From the NCBI RefSeq assembly GCF_022829685.1, contig NZ_JAKSYE010000096.1:1-64000 (forward strand): a DNA stretch of 64,000 nucleotides. Direction: 5' to 3'. This DNA comes from Methylobacterium sp. E-045 (GTDB lineage: Bacteria > Pseudomonadota > Alphaproteobacteria > Rhizobiales > Beijerinckiaceae). This document shows, in pieces, positions 45,865-57,038 of the stretch. A program made the translations under genes and the position numbers. The notes beneath the pieces are model-generated. The model did not search any database. It was not told the origin of the DNA and worked only from the letters and a program-made list of their open reading frames with translations. Within the stretch, counting starts at the first letter, position 1. Every line of letters starts with the position of its first letter.

Positions 45865-47784
45865 ATGAGCGGGGCGATGTTGTCACTGAAGACGGCCGCG
45901 TGGCTTCGAACGCTCGTCAGGCGGATGGGTCCGGTCGCAACCGATGCCGGCTCCGCCACCGGGGATTCGCGGACGGACATGTCTGGCCGGACGCAATCCG
46001 TTCTCCGTGCCTTCTTCGGCGGGGGGGGCGGACGAGCCGGTCTCCGCATTGATCCGGGAGGCTGGCTGAAATCCGTGCGGACGTCGCGCGCGCGCGAGTC
46101 GACGATGCCGCTGAGCGAGGAACGTCTGACGCTCACCCTCGATGGCGGCGTCGAGGGGATCTGGGACTGTAACCTCGCCGACCGATCGATCTGGATCTCC
46201 GAGCGCTGGCTCGCCCGTCTCGGCTACGCCGTCGACGCCATCGAGGCGAGGCAGCCGCTGGATCACATCGTGCACGCGGAGGACCGCGAGCGCCTGACCC
46301 TTGCCATGGTCGCGCATGCCAGGGGCCTCGCCCCCACCTACGAGTGCGAGCATCGCGTCGTCTGCCGCGACGGCACGTCGTTCTGGGTTCTGACCCGCGG
46401 GCGGGTGGTGGAACGGAACGGCGCGGGCAAGGCCCTGCGCGCGGTGGGAACCCAGATCGATATCAGTCACCGCCGGGAAGCGGAGGCCCGCGTCGAGTAC
46501 CTGGCCCTGCACGACGACCTGACGGGCCTGCCCAATCGCCGCCTGCTTCGCCAGCGCCTCGACCGGGCCGTGATGCGCGCCCGAAACGGCCGGTTCACTG
46601 CCGCGGTGCTCGCCTGCGACCTCGATGGCTTCAAGGCCGTCAACGATACACTCGGCCATAGCGCCGGCGACCGTCTCCTTCGCATCGTCGCCGACCGCCT
46701 GAGCGGGGCCGTGGGCTCCGGCAATACCGTGGCCCGGCTCGGGGGCGACGAGTTCGCGCTCGTGCTCGAAGGCCTCGAGGGGCCCCATCAAGCGGACGCG
46801 GTGGCCAAGCATGTGATCGCCGTGCTCTGTGCGCCCATCGAGATCGACGGCATGGTGGTCGAGATCGGTGTCGGTATCGGCGCGGTGATGGTGCCGAACG
46901 AGGGCATCACCGCCGACGACCTCCTCCGGCGGGCGGACATCGCGCTCTACGAGGCCAAGACGACCGGCCGTGACACGTATCGCCGGTTCGAGCCGGCTTT
47001 GGCCGCGCGCCATTCCGCGCGCTACCTCCTCGCCTTCGACATGAAGGACGCGATCCGGCGGGGCGACTTCTACCTCGTCTACCAGCCTGTCATCGACCTC
47101 GCGGCGGAGACGGTCACGAGCTTCGAGGCGCTGATGCGCTGGCGTCACCCCGAACGGGGGCTCATCTCGCCGATGGAATTCATTCCGGTGGCGGAGGAGA
47201 CCGGGCTGATCGTGGCCCTCGGCGCCTGGGCCTTGGCCGAGGCATGCCGCGAGGCGATGGCGTGGCCCGGCGAGATTCGCGTCGCCGTCAATGTGTCGAC
47301 GGTGCAGTTCCAGCACGACCTCGAACGCTCCGTGTCGAACGCCCTCGACGGAGCGGGCCTGTCGGCGGATCGGCTCAACCTCGAAGTGACGGAGAGCGCG
47401 CTGATGCGGGACCCGGAGGGCGTCGTGGCGACATTGCACCGTCTGCGGGCGCGGGGCGTCAGGATCGCCCTGGACGATTTCGGCACCGGGTACTCGTCAT
47501 TGAGCTACCTGCGGCGGTTTCCCTTCGACAAGATCAAGATCGACCGCGCCTTCATCAAGGACATCGCCGAGCCGGATGCGGCGGCTATCGTGCGGGCGGT
47601 GGTGGGCCTCGGCGAGCGGCTCGGGATGAGCATCGTGGCCGAGGGGGGCGAGACGGCGGAGCAGCTCGATCTCGTCAGGAGCGAGGGCTGCGACGAGGTC
47701 CAGGGGTTCCTGTTCAGCCGGCCTCTCCCCGCCAACGAGGTCCAGGCGTTCCTGCGGTCCCGCCGCATGAGCGCGGCTGCATAG
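45865..47784 (+). CDS. PAS-GGDEF-EAL bifunctional c-di-GMP enzyme
   Basis: Protein of about 639 residues with no membrane segment. A PAS domain ('WDCNLADRSIWISERWLARL', 'DHIVHAEDRERLTL') precedes GGDEF with intact 'RLGGDEFAL' but no RxxD I-site, then an EAL domain with 'SFEALMRWRHPERG' and 'DDFGTGYSSLSYLRRFPFD'. Both cyclase and phosphodiesterase sites look functional, so the balance would depend on the PAS signal. A run of eight G residues at 46021-46028 lies in the N-terminal linker. The ATG at 45865 is preferred; the frame is open up to an ATG at 45700. Confidence 0.88.
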   Translation: MSGAMLSLKTAAWLRTLVRRMGPVATDAGSATGDSRTDMSGRTQSVLRAFFGGGGGRAGLRIDPGGWLKSVRTSRARESTMPLSEERLTLTLDGGVEGIWDCNLADRSIWISERWLARLGYAVDAIEARQPLDHIVHAEDRERLTLAMVAHARGLAPTYECEHRVVCRDGTSFWVLTRGRVVERNGAGKALRAVGTQIDISHRREAEARVEYLALHDDLTGLPNRRLLRQRLDRAVMRARNGRFTAAVLACDLDGFKAVNDTLGHSAGDRLLRIVADRLSGAVGSGNTVARLGGDEFALVLEGLEGPHQADAVAKHVIAVLCAPIEIDGMVVEIGVGIGAVMVPNEGITADDLLRRADIALYEAKTTGRDTYRRFEPALAARHSARYLLAFDMKDAIRRGDFYLVYQPVIDLAAETVTSFEALMRWRHPERGLISPMEFIPVAEETGLIVALGAWALAEACREAMAWPGEIRVAVNVSTVQFQHDLERSVSNALDGAGLSADRLNLEVTESALMRDPEGVVATLHRLRARGVRIALDDFGTGYSSLSYLRRFPFDKIKIDRAFIKDIAEPDAAAIVRAVVGLGERLGMSIVAEGGETAEQLDLVRSEGCDEVQGFLFSRPLPANEVQAFLRSRRMSAAA

Positions 47785-47788
47785 GGGC

Positions 47789-48844
47789 TCACGCCGCGCG
47801 CGTGTTCGCGGCCGGTCCGAAATGGCCGATATAGCGAGCGGCGATGGCCGAGACCGGCAGGACCACGAACACGTCCGTCGTGCCGAACTGGTGGTCGATC
47901 ACCGCGCCGTCGCCGAAGGTGGCCCCCACCCGCAGGTAGCCCTTGATCAGCGGCGGGAGCGACTGGAGCGCGGCCTTGGCGTCCACCACCTCGCGCGGCA
48001 GCCGGTCCATGGCCACATGCCGCCCCGGCAGCGCCCTGGCACACCAGGGCTCGGGCGCGCGGGCATGGTGGTGCAGGAAGCTCAAGGCGAGGGCGAGCCT
48101 GTCCGGGTCGGTTCCCTCCAGGCTGGCGCAGCCGAGCATCGCGTCGATGCGATGGTGCTGGACATAGGCCCAGATCCCGGCCCAGAGCAGTTCCACCGTC
48201 CGCTTGGTCCGGTAGGGCTTCAGCACGCAGGAGCGGCCGAGTTCGAGGAAGCGCTTGCCGGGATGCGCGGCGAGCAGGGGCGCGATGTCGTATTCGCCGG
48301 CGGTGTAGAACCCGAAATTGCGGTCGGCGGCGTCCTGACGCAGCAGGCGGTAGGTGCCCACCACCTTCGGCCTCGGCCGGCGGAAAGGCTTCGCCTCCGT
48401 CGCCGCGTGGTCGATCACCAGCAGGTGGTCGCAGACCGTGTCGTAATCGTCGATGTCCCGCCGCGACAGCAGGGACATGCCCGAGGCCACCGCCGACATC
48501 TCCTGGTAGAAGACCTGGTAGCGCAGGCGCTGGGCCCGGCGGATTTCCGAGACGGTGGTGGCCAGGCGCACCTCGAGGTCGCCGATGCGGCCGAGGACCG
48601 GGTCGAGCCCCGGTGCCGCCAGGGGCTTCTTCAGGCGGGGCTTGAACCGGATCGGCGTTCCGCCCGGCGGGATCAGGGGCCGGCCGCCGGCGCCGGGAAG
48701 GCTCGTGAAGCCCGGCAGGCCGGAGAAGCCGGCATGTCCCGCCTCCAGGCGCTTCTGCTTGAACCGGGCGAAGGGCGCGTGGACATGGGCCTCCCAGCCA
48801 TTGAGCCAAGCGTTGGACGCATCACGCGCGAAGTTCGGAACCAT
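47789..48844 (-). CDS. GNAT-type acyltransferase, OlsB-like (ornithine lipid synthesis)
   Basis: Protein of 351 residues resembling L-ornithine N-alpha-acyltransferases and related autoinducer-synthase-like GNAT folds: 'IRRAQRLRYQVFYQEMSAV', 'DHLLVIDHAA', 'VVGTYRLLRQDAADRNFGFY' and 'FLELGRSCVLKPYRTKRTV'. It would add a 3-hydroxyacyl chain from acyl-ACP to ornithine, the first step to phosphorus-free ornithine lipids. An N-terminal Pro/Gly-rich extension of about 95 residues precedes the domain. No olsA is adjacent. The ATG at 48844 is chosen; the frame to 48925 is unsupported. Confidence 0.78.
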   Translation of the reverse strand: MVPNFARDASNAWLNGWEAHVHAPFARFKQKRLEAGHAGFSGLPGFTSLPGAGGRPLIPPGGTPIRFKPRLKKPLAAPGLDPVLGRIGDLEVRLATTVSEIRRAQRLRYQVFYQEMSAVASGMSLLSRRDIDDYDTVCDHLLVIDHAATEAKPFRRPRPKVVGTYRLLRQDAADRNFGFYTAGEYDIAPLLAAHPGKRFLELGRSCVLKPYRTKRTVELLWAGIWAYVQHHRIDAMLGCASLEGTDPDRLALALSFLHHHARAPEPWCARALPGRHVAMDRLPREVVDAKAALQSLPPLIKGYLRVGATFGDGAVIDHQFGTTDVFVVLPVSAIAARYIGHFGPAANTRAA

Positions 48845-49091
48845 CGTCCAATCCGCTCTGCCGGACCCGCGAGGCCGGCTCCCGATGGAGCCTGGAGCCT
48901 CATATCCGCGTGGCCACATCATCACGAAGCCCGAACGCTTTTATGACAGGTTTTCGCGTGAATCCAGAGGCGGTTAGCGGCATGCCAAAATGGTTCGCCG
49001 GCCACCTGTCCATGGGTAGCCGCCGAACCTTTCACATCCTTCTCTCTCTCCCAGCTTCGGTGCCGGGCAGGAGGAGCGTCCCGGACCGGTC

Positions 49092-49478
49092 TCAGACGAA
49101 CTGGTTCAGGCCGGGGATCGAACCGACGATCGGGCCCATCACGTCCTCGCCGGCCTTCTCGCGGCCGAAGGCGAACAGTTCGGCACCGAGGGGCTGCATC
49201 TGTCCCATGGGTACGCCGGCCGCCATCAGCTTCTGGCCGAGCGCCATCACGCCCCCGCCCATCATGCCGCCGAGCATGCCCATCAGGCCGCCGCCGCCCT
49301 CGCCCTCGTTCGACTGCGCCGCCGCCGCGTCCGCGCCGGGCATCGCCGCGAAGAGCTGGGCGACTTCGGTGGCCGGGCCTTCCTTCTGCAGGAAGGCGAG
49401 GATGTGGCCGATGGCCGTCTGCGCCGTCGCGGCGTCGAGCCCGGTCTTCGTGGTGACGCGGGCGATCAACTCTTCCAT
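49092..49478 (-). CDS. Small hypothetical protein, DUF2267-like
   Basis: Protein of 128 residues. The first 50 residues form a helical, DUF2267-like domain ('MEELIARVTTKTGLDAATAQ', 'ILAFLQKEGPATEVAQLF'). A Gly/Met-rich middle ('GGGGLMGMLGGMMGGGVMA') and a final 'FGREKAGEDVMGPIVGSIPG' segment follow. GGAG lies 9 bases before the ATG at 49478, so this start is preferred to the upstream TTG at 49493. It is divergent from the DUF853 ATPase gene. Confidence 0.75.
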   Translation of the reverse strand: MEELIARVTTKTGLDAATAQTAIGHILAFLQKEGPATEVAQLFAAMPGADAAAAQSNEGEGGGGLMGMLGGMMGGGVMALGQKLMAAGVPMGQMQPLGAELFAFGREKAGEDVMGPIVGSIPGLNQFV

Positions 49479-49638
49479 GTGCAAATGCTCCAACGCGTGC
49501 AGGTCGTCCCGTCCATCTGGCCTGGACGAGGCGAAATCAAGCGCCTCGGGGCGGCGCGCTGGAAAATGTTGCCTGCGAGCGGCATAACTCCACCGTCGGC
49601 GCAGCGGGCGCGACGGGAAGCGGTGGGTTCAGGCGATC

Positions 49639-51159
49639 ATGCGGAGCGACGGCACCATCCTCGTCGGCAAAAGCGGCACCAAGCCGGAGGCGCTCACCCT
49701 CAGGCTCGCCAACCGTCACGGCCTCGTGGCCGGCGCCACCGGCACCGGCAAGACGGTGACGCTCCAGGTCCTGGCGGAGGGGTTCTCCAATGCCGGCGTC
49801 CCGGTCTTCGCCGCCGACATCAAGGGCGACCTGTCGGGCCTCGCGGCTGCGGGCGAATCGAAGCCGGTCTTCGTCAAGCGTGCGGAGGAACTCGGGATCA
49901 CCTACGAGCCCGACCGGTTCCCCACCGTGTTCTGGGACCTGTTCGGGGCGCAGGGGCACCCGATCCGTTGCACGGTGATCGAGATGGGGCCGCTGCTGCT
50001 GGCCCGGCTGCTCGAACTCAACGACACCCAGGAAGGCGTGCTCAACATCGCCTTCCGCGTTGCCGACGACAACCAATGGCCGGTCCTCGACCTCAAGGAC
50101 CTGCGGGCGCTGCTGCTCTACGTCACCGAGAACCTCAAGGAGATCTCGGGGAAGTACGGCAACGTCTCGGCCGCCTCCGTCGGCGCGATCCAGCGGCAAT
50201 TGCTGATGCTGGAGAACCAGGGCGCCGACCAGTTCTTCGGCGAGCCCGCCCTCGACCTCAACGACTTCATGAAGATCGACCGCGAGGGCCGCGGCATCGT
50301 CAACATCCTGGCGGCCGACAAGCTGATGCAGCGGCCGCGCCTCTACGCCTCGTTCCTGCTGTGGATGCTGTCCGAACTGTTCGAGCAGCTGCCGGAGGTG
50401 GGCGACCTCGACAAGCCCAAGCTCGTCTTCTTCTTCGACGAGGCGCATCTCCTGTTCGACGACGCGCCAAAAGCCCTTCTGGACGCGGTGGAACAGGTGG
50501 TCCGCCTCATCCGCTCCAAGGGCGTCGGCGTCTATTTCGTGACCCAGAACCCCCTCGACCTGCCAGAATCGGTACTCGGCCAGCTCGGCAATCGCGTCCA
50601 GCACGCCCTGCGCGCCTTCACGCCCCGCGACCAGCGTGCCGTGAAGGCGGCGGCCGACACGTTTCGGCAGAATCCCGGCTTCGACGTGGCATCCGCCATC
50701 ACCGAACTCGCCGTCGGCGAGGCCCTGGTGAGCTTCCTCGAAGCCAAGGGCACGCCCTCGATCGTGGAGCGCGCCCTCATCGCCCCGCCCCAGGGCCGGG
50801 TCGGCCCGCTGACGCCGGCCGAGCGCGCCGAGCTGATCGCCAAGAGCCCCTTGCGCGGCAAGTACGACGAGGCGGTGGACAATGAGAGCGCCTACGAGAT
50901 CCTGGCCGCGCGTAAGGGGCTCGATTCCGCCCCCGCCGAGGCGGCGCAGCAATCGGAGGGTGGTTTAAGCGGCATGCTCGGCGGTCTGCTCGGCGGCGTG
51001 CTGGGCTCGAAGCCCGCCGCCAAGGGCGGCCGCCGCCCGCCGCAGAGTCTGGCCGAACAAGTCATCGGTAACGCGGCCCGGTCCATGGCGCGCACCGTGG
51101 GCACGCAGGTGGGCAACGCGATCCTGCGCAATGTTCTGGGTGGCTTGATGAAGCGGTGA
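49639..51159 (+). CDS. DUF853 (YjgR) HerA-like ATPase
   Basis: FtsK/HerA-superfamily ATPase of 506 residues. Walker A is AGATGTGKT at 31-39 and Walker B 'LVFFFDEAHLLF' near 262-273; an arginine/sensor region 'GVYFVTQNPLDLPESVLGQL' follows. The tail has a Gly-rich segment and ends with 'TQVGNAILRNVLGGLMKR'. YjgR proteins are widespread but lack a proven function; DNA translocation is inferred from the fold. There is no NurA-like nuclease beside it. The ATG at 49639 is the natural start. Confidence 0.9.
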   Translation: MRSDGTILVGKSGTKPEALTLRLANRHGLVAGATGTGKTVTLQVLAEGFSNAGVPVFAADIKGDLSGLAAAGESKPVFVKRAEELGITYEPDRFPTVFWDLFGAQGHPIRCTVIEMGPLLLARLLELNDTQEGVLNIAFRVADDNQWPVLDLKDLRALLLYVTENLKEISGKYGNVSAASVGAIQRQLLMLENQGADQFFGEPALDLNDFMKIDREGRGIVNILAADKLMQRPRLYASFLLWMLSELFEQLPEVGDLDKPKLVFFFDEAHLLFDDAPKALLDAVEQVVRLIRSKGVGVYFVTQNPLDLPESVLGQLGNRVQHALRAFTPRDQRAVKAAADTFRQNPGFDVASAITELAVGEALVSFLEAKGTPSIVERALIAPPQGRVGPLTPAERAELIAKSPLRGKYDEAVDNESAYEILAARKGLDSAPAEAAQQSEGGLSGMLGGLLGGVLGSKPAAKGGRRPPQSLAEQVIGNAARSMARTVGTQVGNAILRNVLGGLMKR

Positions 51160-51576
51160 CGATTCGGATGCTCGCACCCGACGTTGGTATCGGTCGGGAA
51201 AATAGTATGGCTAAAAAGATTCGTCGAAAGGTCGAAGCGATAATTTCAGAATTTCATCGACTTAGTGATACGATTTACTTTTGTCGTGGACCGATACCGA
51301 CTCTAAAATCCGTCATTGCAAGTCGCTTGAAGTATGTGCTCACGTACAACGGCGCGCTTCGGCACAGGGGCGATCAAGCCGGACGCTGAGGCGTTTTCGG
51401 AGTGACATTGACAAATCACCCCCCGAGCGCCTATCCAGCCCCGCAACGCGCGGCTTCCTCGACGAAGTCCGCGCGTTTCGCGTTCGCAGCATCGCTCGAT
51501 CGGTGTCGCGGATGACCTGAACAAGAAGACGGTCCAGGCGAAAGCCGGAGGCCGGCAGAGAACACGAGAGAGAACG
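51160..51576. other. Intergenic region upstream of rplU
   Basis: About 417 bases. The first 190 (to about 51345) are AT-rich and contain a small frame, 51207-51389, starting 'MAKKIRRKVEAIISEFHRLS', that has no recognised family. The remainder should hold the rplU-rpmA promoter and possibly an L21 leader. No terminator for the DUF853 gene was recognised. Confidence 0.45.
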
Positions 51577-51891
51577 ATGTTCGCAGTCATCAAGACGGGC
51601 GGCAAGCAGTATCGCGTTGCCGCCAACGACACCATCACGATCGCCACCGTCGAGGGCGAGCCCGGCTCGGCCGTGACCTTCGGCGAAGTCCTGCTGTTCA
51701 CGGACGGCGCAGGCGCCACGCAGGTCGGCGCGCCGCTCCTGTCCGGCATCAGCGTCGCCGGCGAGATCGTCAGCCACGGCCGCGACGCGAAGGTCATCGC
51801 CTTCAAGAAGCGCCGCCGTCAGAACTCGCGCCGCAAGCGCGGTCATCGCCAGCACCACACCGTGGTGCGCATCACCGGCATCAGCGCCTGA
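51577..51891 (+). CDS. rplU: 50S ribosomal protein L21
   Basis: Protein of 104 residues with the L21 start 'MFAVIKTGGKQYRVAANDTI' and the rRNA-binding basic segment 'VIAFKKRRRQNSRRKRGHRQ'. It binds 23S rRNA and is encoded upstream of L27 as in most bacteria. The ATG at 51577 follows AGAGAGAAC. Composition fits highly expressed chromosomal genes. Confidence 0.97.
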   Translation: MFAVIKTGGKQYRVAANDTITIATVEGEPGSAVTFGEVLLFTDGAGATQVGAPLLSGISVAGEIVSHGRDAKVIAFKKRRRQNSRRKRGHRQHHTVVRITGISA

Positions 51892-51923
51892 CGTTCTGAT
51901 CGAGACATTCGGAGTCAACCACA

Positions 51924-52190
51924 ATGGCCCATAAAAAAGCAGGCGGCTCGTCCCGCAACGGCCGCGATTCGGCCGGTCAGCGCCTCGGCGTGAAGAAGTT
52001 CGGTGCCGAAGCCGTCATCGCCGGCAACATCATCGTCCGTCAGCGCGGCACCAAGTTCCACCCCGGCGTCAATGTCGGCATCGGCACGGACCACACCCTG
52101 TTCGCCAAGGCGGATGGCCGCGTGCTGTTCCAGGTGAAGCGCGGCCGCGCCTTCGTCGCCGTGGTGCCGCACCAGGAAGCCGCGGAGTAA
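51924..52190 (+). CDS. rpmA: 50S ribosomal protein L27
   Basis: Protein of 88 residues with the universal start '[20 protein letters not shown]' whose flexible tail reaches the peptidyl-transferase centre. It is 32 bases after rplU in the same operon. A strong hairpin follows at 52259-52286. No cleavable N-terminal extension of the Firmicutes type is present. Confidence 0.97.
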   Translation: MAHKKAGGSSRNGRDSAGQRLGVKKFGAEAVIAGNIIVRQRGTKFHPGVNVGIGTDHTLFAKADGRVLFQVKRGRAFVAVVPHQEAAE

Positions 52191-52258
52191 TCCACGGTCT
52201 CCCACCGCGAGGCGGCGCCCGCACCGGGCATCCCGTCATCGACGATCGTCGGACATCG

Positions 52259-52286
52259 AAGGGAGGATGGTGCGCCATCCTCCCTT
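52259..52286 (+). terminator. Terminator-like hairpin after rpmA
   Basis: AAGGGAGGATGG at 52259-52270 pairs perfectly with CCATCCTCCCTT at 52275-52286 around the tetraloop TGCG. The trailing Ts are short (CCCTTTCG), so termination strength is uncertain. The hairpin also argues against a coding start at 52267. Confidence 0.65.
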
Positions 52287-52344
52287 TCGTCGTCTGCGCG
52301 GCATCCGTCATCCGGACGGTGTCGCGCTCGGAAGCGGAGCCGCG

Positions 52345-53933
<1,589 letters not shown>

Positions 53934-53985
53934 GGACACGGGCATGTAGCCCTAAGCTACGTGCTGCCGGCGGTGGAGTTCGGGG

Positions 53986-54261
53986 ATGACGAAGCAACTG
54001 AATGTGAGGAGCGACGTCGCCTACGAGATCGCACATTCTCTGGCTCGCTCCAGCAGGACATCCATCGCCGATGTGGTCGAAACGGCGTTGAGGGAATTCA
54101 AGGATCGCCGGTCCCAGGCATGGGACGTGCTGGCCCCCGAGGAAGTGGAGCGGCGGTATCAGGAATTGCGGGCCTTGTCGGCTCGGAGTGCGGCCACCAA
54201 ACTGCTCGGCGCGACGTCGGACCATTCCGACATGTACGATGAGAACGGCCTGCCGATTTGA
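53986..54261 (+). CDS. VapB-like antitoxin
   Basis: Protein of 91 residues of the type II antitoxin group (Rv0623/PSK-like): N-terminal ribbon-helix-helix 'KQLNVRSDVAYEIAHSLARS' and a C-terminal toxin-binding tail with 'DMYDENGLPI', the usual VapB ending. Its stop overlaps the TTG start of the truncated toxin frame. Since the toxin is broken it is now an orphan and may act only as a DNA-binding protein. Confidence 0.8.
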   Translation: MTKQLNVRSDVAYEIAHSLARSSRTSIADVVETALREFKDRRSQAWDVLAPEEVERRYQELRALSARSAATKLLGATSDHSDMYDENGLPI

Positions 54262-54410
54262 CTGCGGCGGATCATACGATCGCCGTCGACACGTCGGCCC
54301 TCGTGGCGATCTTCCTGCGTGAAGACGGACCCGTCGATTACGGCCGCCTTTTCCACCGTTCCATCTGCCTGATCGGGACGCCGACTCTTGCGGAGCTTCA
54401 CCTGTGCCGC
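54258..54410 (+). pseudogene. VapC toxin remnant (PIN domain N-terminus)
   Basis: The frame starts with TTG overlapping the vapB stop and encodes 'IAVDTSALVAIFLREDG' with the first catalytic Asp of a PIN domain, then '[13 protein letters not shown]', which normally continues for about 90 more residues with further Asp ligands. Homology stops near 54405 and the frame then runs into the proB region in a shadow frame. The toxin is therefore cut to about 50 residues and should be inactive. The end given is where similarity ends. Confidence 0.7.
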
Positions 54411-54474
54411 TCCTGTTCAAGGGCAACGATTTTTCACGAACGGACCTCGCCTGCGCCGTGCAAAGCTCCCGATA

Positions 54475-55626
54475 ATGACCTCTTCTCAACACGTCACCTC
54501 TCCCCAGATCCCCGCCCTCCAGGATTTCCGCCGCGTCGTCATCAAAGTGGGCTCGGCGCTTCTCGTCGATCGCGCGCGGGGGCGCCTGCGCCATGCCTGG
54601 CTCGCGGCGCTCGTCGAGGACATCGCCGAGCTGCATGCGCGGGGCGTCGACATCCTCGTCGTCTCCTCGGGCGCCATCGCCCTGGGGCGGACGGTGCTCG
54701 GCTATCCGCCCGGCACCCTTCGGCTGGAGGAGAGCCAGGCCGCCGCCGCCGTGGGGCAGATCGCGCTCGCGCGCTATTGGGCCGAGGCGCTCGGCCATCA
54801 CGGCATCGCTGCGGGCCAGATTCTGGTGACGCCGCAGGACACCGAGGAGCGCCGCCGCTACCTCAATGCCCGCGCCACCGTGCTGAAGCTCCTCGAAGTC
54901 CGCGCCGTACCGGTGGTCAACGAGAACGACACGGTCGCCACCAGCGAGATCCGCTACGGCGACAACGACCGCCTCGCCGCCCGCGTCGCCACCATGATCG
55001 GCGCCGACGTGCTGGTGCTGTTCTCCGACATCGACGGTCTCTATACCGCCCCCCCCGCCAGCGACCCGCATGCGCGCCATCTGCCCCTCATCGAGCGGAT
55101 CACGCCGGAGATCGAGGCCATGGCGGGCGGGCCGGCCTCGGAACTGTCGCGGGGCGGCATGCGCACCAAGGTCGAGGCGGGCAAGATCGCCGCGAGCGGC
55201 GGCACCCACATGATCATCGCCGACGGGCGTGAGAAGAACCCCCTGCGCACCATCGTCCAGGGCGGGCGCTGCACCTGGTTCCTCTCGGGCTCGAACCCCG
55301 TCGCCGCCCGCAAGGCCTGGATCGCCGGATCACTCGAGCCGCGCGGCACCCTCGTGGTCGATGCCGGGGCGGCCCGCGCCCTGCAGGGCGGCGCGAGCCT
55401 GCTGCCGGTCGGCGTCACCGCGATCGCCGGAAGCTTCGGGCGGGGGGATGCCGTGATCATCCGGGACGTGCAGGGCCGCACCTTGGGGCGCGGCCTCGTG
55501 GCTTATGACAGTGCACAGGCGGCACAGATCATCGGTCGCCCGAGTCGGGAGATCGCAGACTTGCTCACTCATCCCGGTCGCGCTGAAATGGTGCATCGCG
55601 ATGACCTCGCGATGGCGGGAGAATAG
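54475..55626 (+). CDS. proB: Glutamate 5-kinase
   Basis: Enzyme of 383 residues that phosphorylates glutamate in proline synthesis. The amino-acid kinase domain has '[12 protein letters not shown]', '[11 protein letters not shown]' and '[20 protein letters not shown]'. A C-terminal PUA domain from about 290 has '[16 protein letters not shown]'. The ATG at 54475 is used; the frame from 54388 lies in the vapC remnant. proA follows after about 107 bases. Confidence 0.96.
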   Translation: MTSSQHVTSPQIPALQDFRRVVIKVGSALLVDRARGRLRHAWLAALVEDIAELHARGVDILVVSSGAIALGRTVLGYPPGTLRLEESQAAAAVGQIALARYWAEALGHHGIAAGQILVTPQDTEERRRYLNARATVLKLLEVRAVPVVNENDTVATSEIRYGDNDRLAARVATMIGADVLVLFSDIDGLYTAPPASDPHARHLPLIERITPEIEAMAGGPASELSRGGMRTKVEAGKIAASGGTHMIIADGREKNPLRTIVQGGRCTWFLSGSNPVAARKAWIAGSLEPRGTLVVDAGAARALQGGASLLPVGVTAIAGSFGRGDAVIIRDVQGRTLGRGLVAYDSAQAAQIIGRPSREIADLLTHPGRAEMVHRDDLAMAGE

Positions 55627-55733
55627 GCTCGACTATTAAGCAATGTGCTTGTTTTGCCGCCTCGACGCATGGCATGAGGGCACGATCGACATGCCGCCAT
55701 CGCCTTGAACGGTGAGCTGCGAGGAAACAGACC

Positions 55734-57032
55734 GTGCCCGTTCTGAACCTGAGATCCGATTTCGCCGCCGCCCCCGATCTCACCGAGCAGATGCAGGAGA
55801 TCGGCCACCGCGCCCGCGCCGCCGCCCGCAAGATCGCCCAGGCCTCGGCCCAGGCGAAGGATGTCGCCCTCCGTCAGGTGGCCGATTGCCTGAGGGCGAG
55901 CCGGGACGCGATCCTCGCCGAGAACGCCCGCGATGTCGCCGCCGCGAAGGCGAGCGGACAGACCCAGGCGCTGATCGACCGCCTCACCCTCGACGAGGGC
56001 CGGCTCGCCGCCATGGCCGACGCGGTGGCCAAGATCGGCGCTCTGCCCGATCCCGTCGGCCGCCAGCTCGCGGCGTTCGAGCGTCCCAACGGACTCCTGA
56101 TCGAGCGCATCGCCGTGCCGCTCGGCGTCGTCGGCGTCATCTTCGAGAGCCGTCCCAACGTCACCGCCGATGCGGGCGCTCTCTGCCTCAAGGCCGGCAA
56201 CGCGGCGATCCTGCGCGCCGGGTCGGACAGCCACCGCACCGCCATGGCCATCGCCCGCGCCATGCGCGAGGGGCTGGAAGCCGCCGGCCTGCCGGCGGAT
56301 GCGGTACAGATCGTCCCCACCCGCGACCGCGCGGCGGTGGGCGCCATGCTGTCGGGCCTCGACGGCTGCATCGACGTCATCGTGCCCCGCGGCGGACGCG
56401 GCCTCGTGGAGCGGGTCCAGTCCGAGGCCAAGGTGCCGGTCTTCGCCCATCTCGACGGCATTTGCCACGTCTACGTGGCGGCCGGCGCGGATCTCGACAT
56501 GGCCCGCACCCTGGTGGTCAACAGCAAGATGCGCCGCACCGGCATCTGCGGCGCCGCCGAGACCCTGCTCGTCGATGCCGCCGTGGCGGAGACCCACCTC
56601 GCCCCCCTGGTCACGGCGCTGATCGAGGCCGGCTGCAGCGTCCGCGGCGATGCGGCGACCCAGGCGGTGGATGCGCGGGTCACCGCCGCATCCGAGATCG
56701 ACTGGCGCACCGAGTATCTCGACGCGATCATCGCCGTGAAGGTGGTGGACGGGCTCGACGCGGCGATCGCCCATATCGAGGCCAACGGCTCGCACCATAC
56801 CGACGCCATCGTCACGGGCGACGCCGCCGAAGCGACGCGCTTCCTCGCGGAGGTCGATTCGGCCATCGTCACCCACAACGCCTCGACGCAATTCGCCGAT
56901 GGCGGCGAGTTCGGCTTCGGCGCCGAGATCGGCATCGCCACCGGGCGGATGCATGCGCGCGGCCCGGTGGGCGTCGAGCAGCTGACGACCTTCAAGTACC
57001 GGGTCCATGGCCGCGGGCAGACCCGTCCTTGA
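55734..57032 (+). CDS. proA: Glutamate-5-semialdehyde dehydrogenase
   Basis: Enzyme of 432 residues, second step of proline synthesis, reducing gamma-glutamyl phosphate with NADPH. The aldehyde-dehydrogenase fold shows the catalytic Cys near 272 in '[15 protein letters not shown]', '[20 protein letters not shown]' for the nucleotide site and '[20 protein letters not shown]' near the end. The GTG at 55734 is used. nadD starts 6 bases after its stop. Confidence 0.96.
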   Translation: MPVLNLRSDFAAAPDLTEQMQEIGHRARAAARKIAQASAQAKDVALRQVADCLRASRDAILAENARDVAAAKASGQTQALIDRLTLDEGRLAAMADAVAKIGALPDPVGRQLAAFERPNGLLIERIAVPLGVVGVIFESRPNVTADAGALCLKAGNAAILRAGSDSHRTAMAIARAMREGLEAAGLPADAVQIVPTRDRAAVGAMLSGLDGCIDVIVPRGGRGLVERVQSEAKVPVFAHLDGICHVYVAAGADLDMARTLVVNSKMRRTGICGAAETLLVDAAVAETHLAPLVTALIEAGCSVRGDAATQAVDARVTAASEIDWRTEYLDAIIAVKVVDGLDAAIAHIEANGSHHTDAIVTGDAAEATRFLAEVDSAIVTHNASTQFADGGEFGFGAEIGIATGRMHARGPVGVEQLTTFKYRVHGRGQTRP

Positions 57033-57038
57033 TACGGC

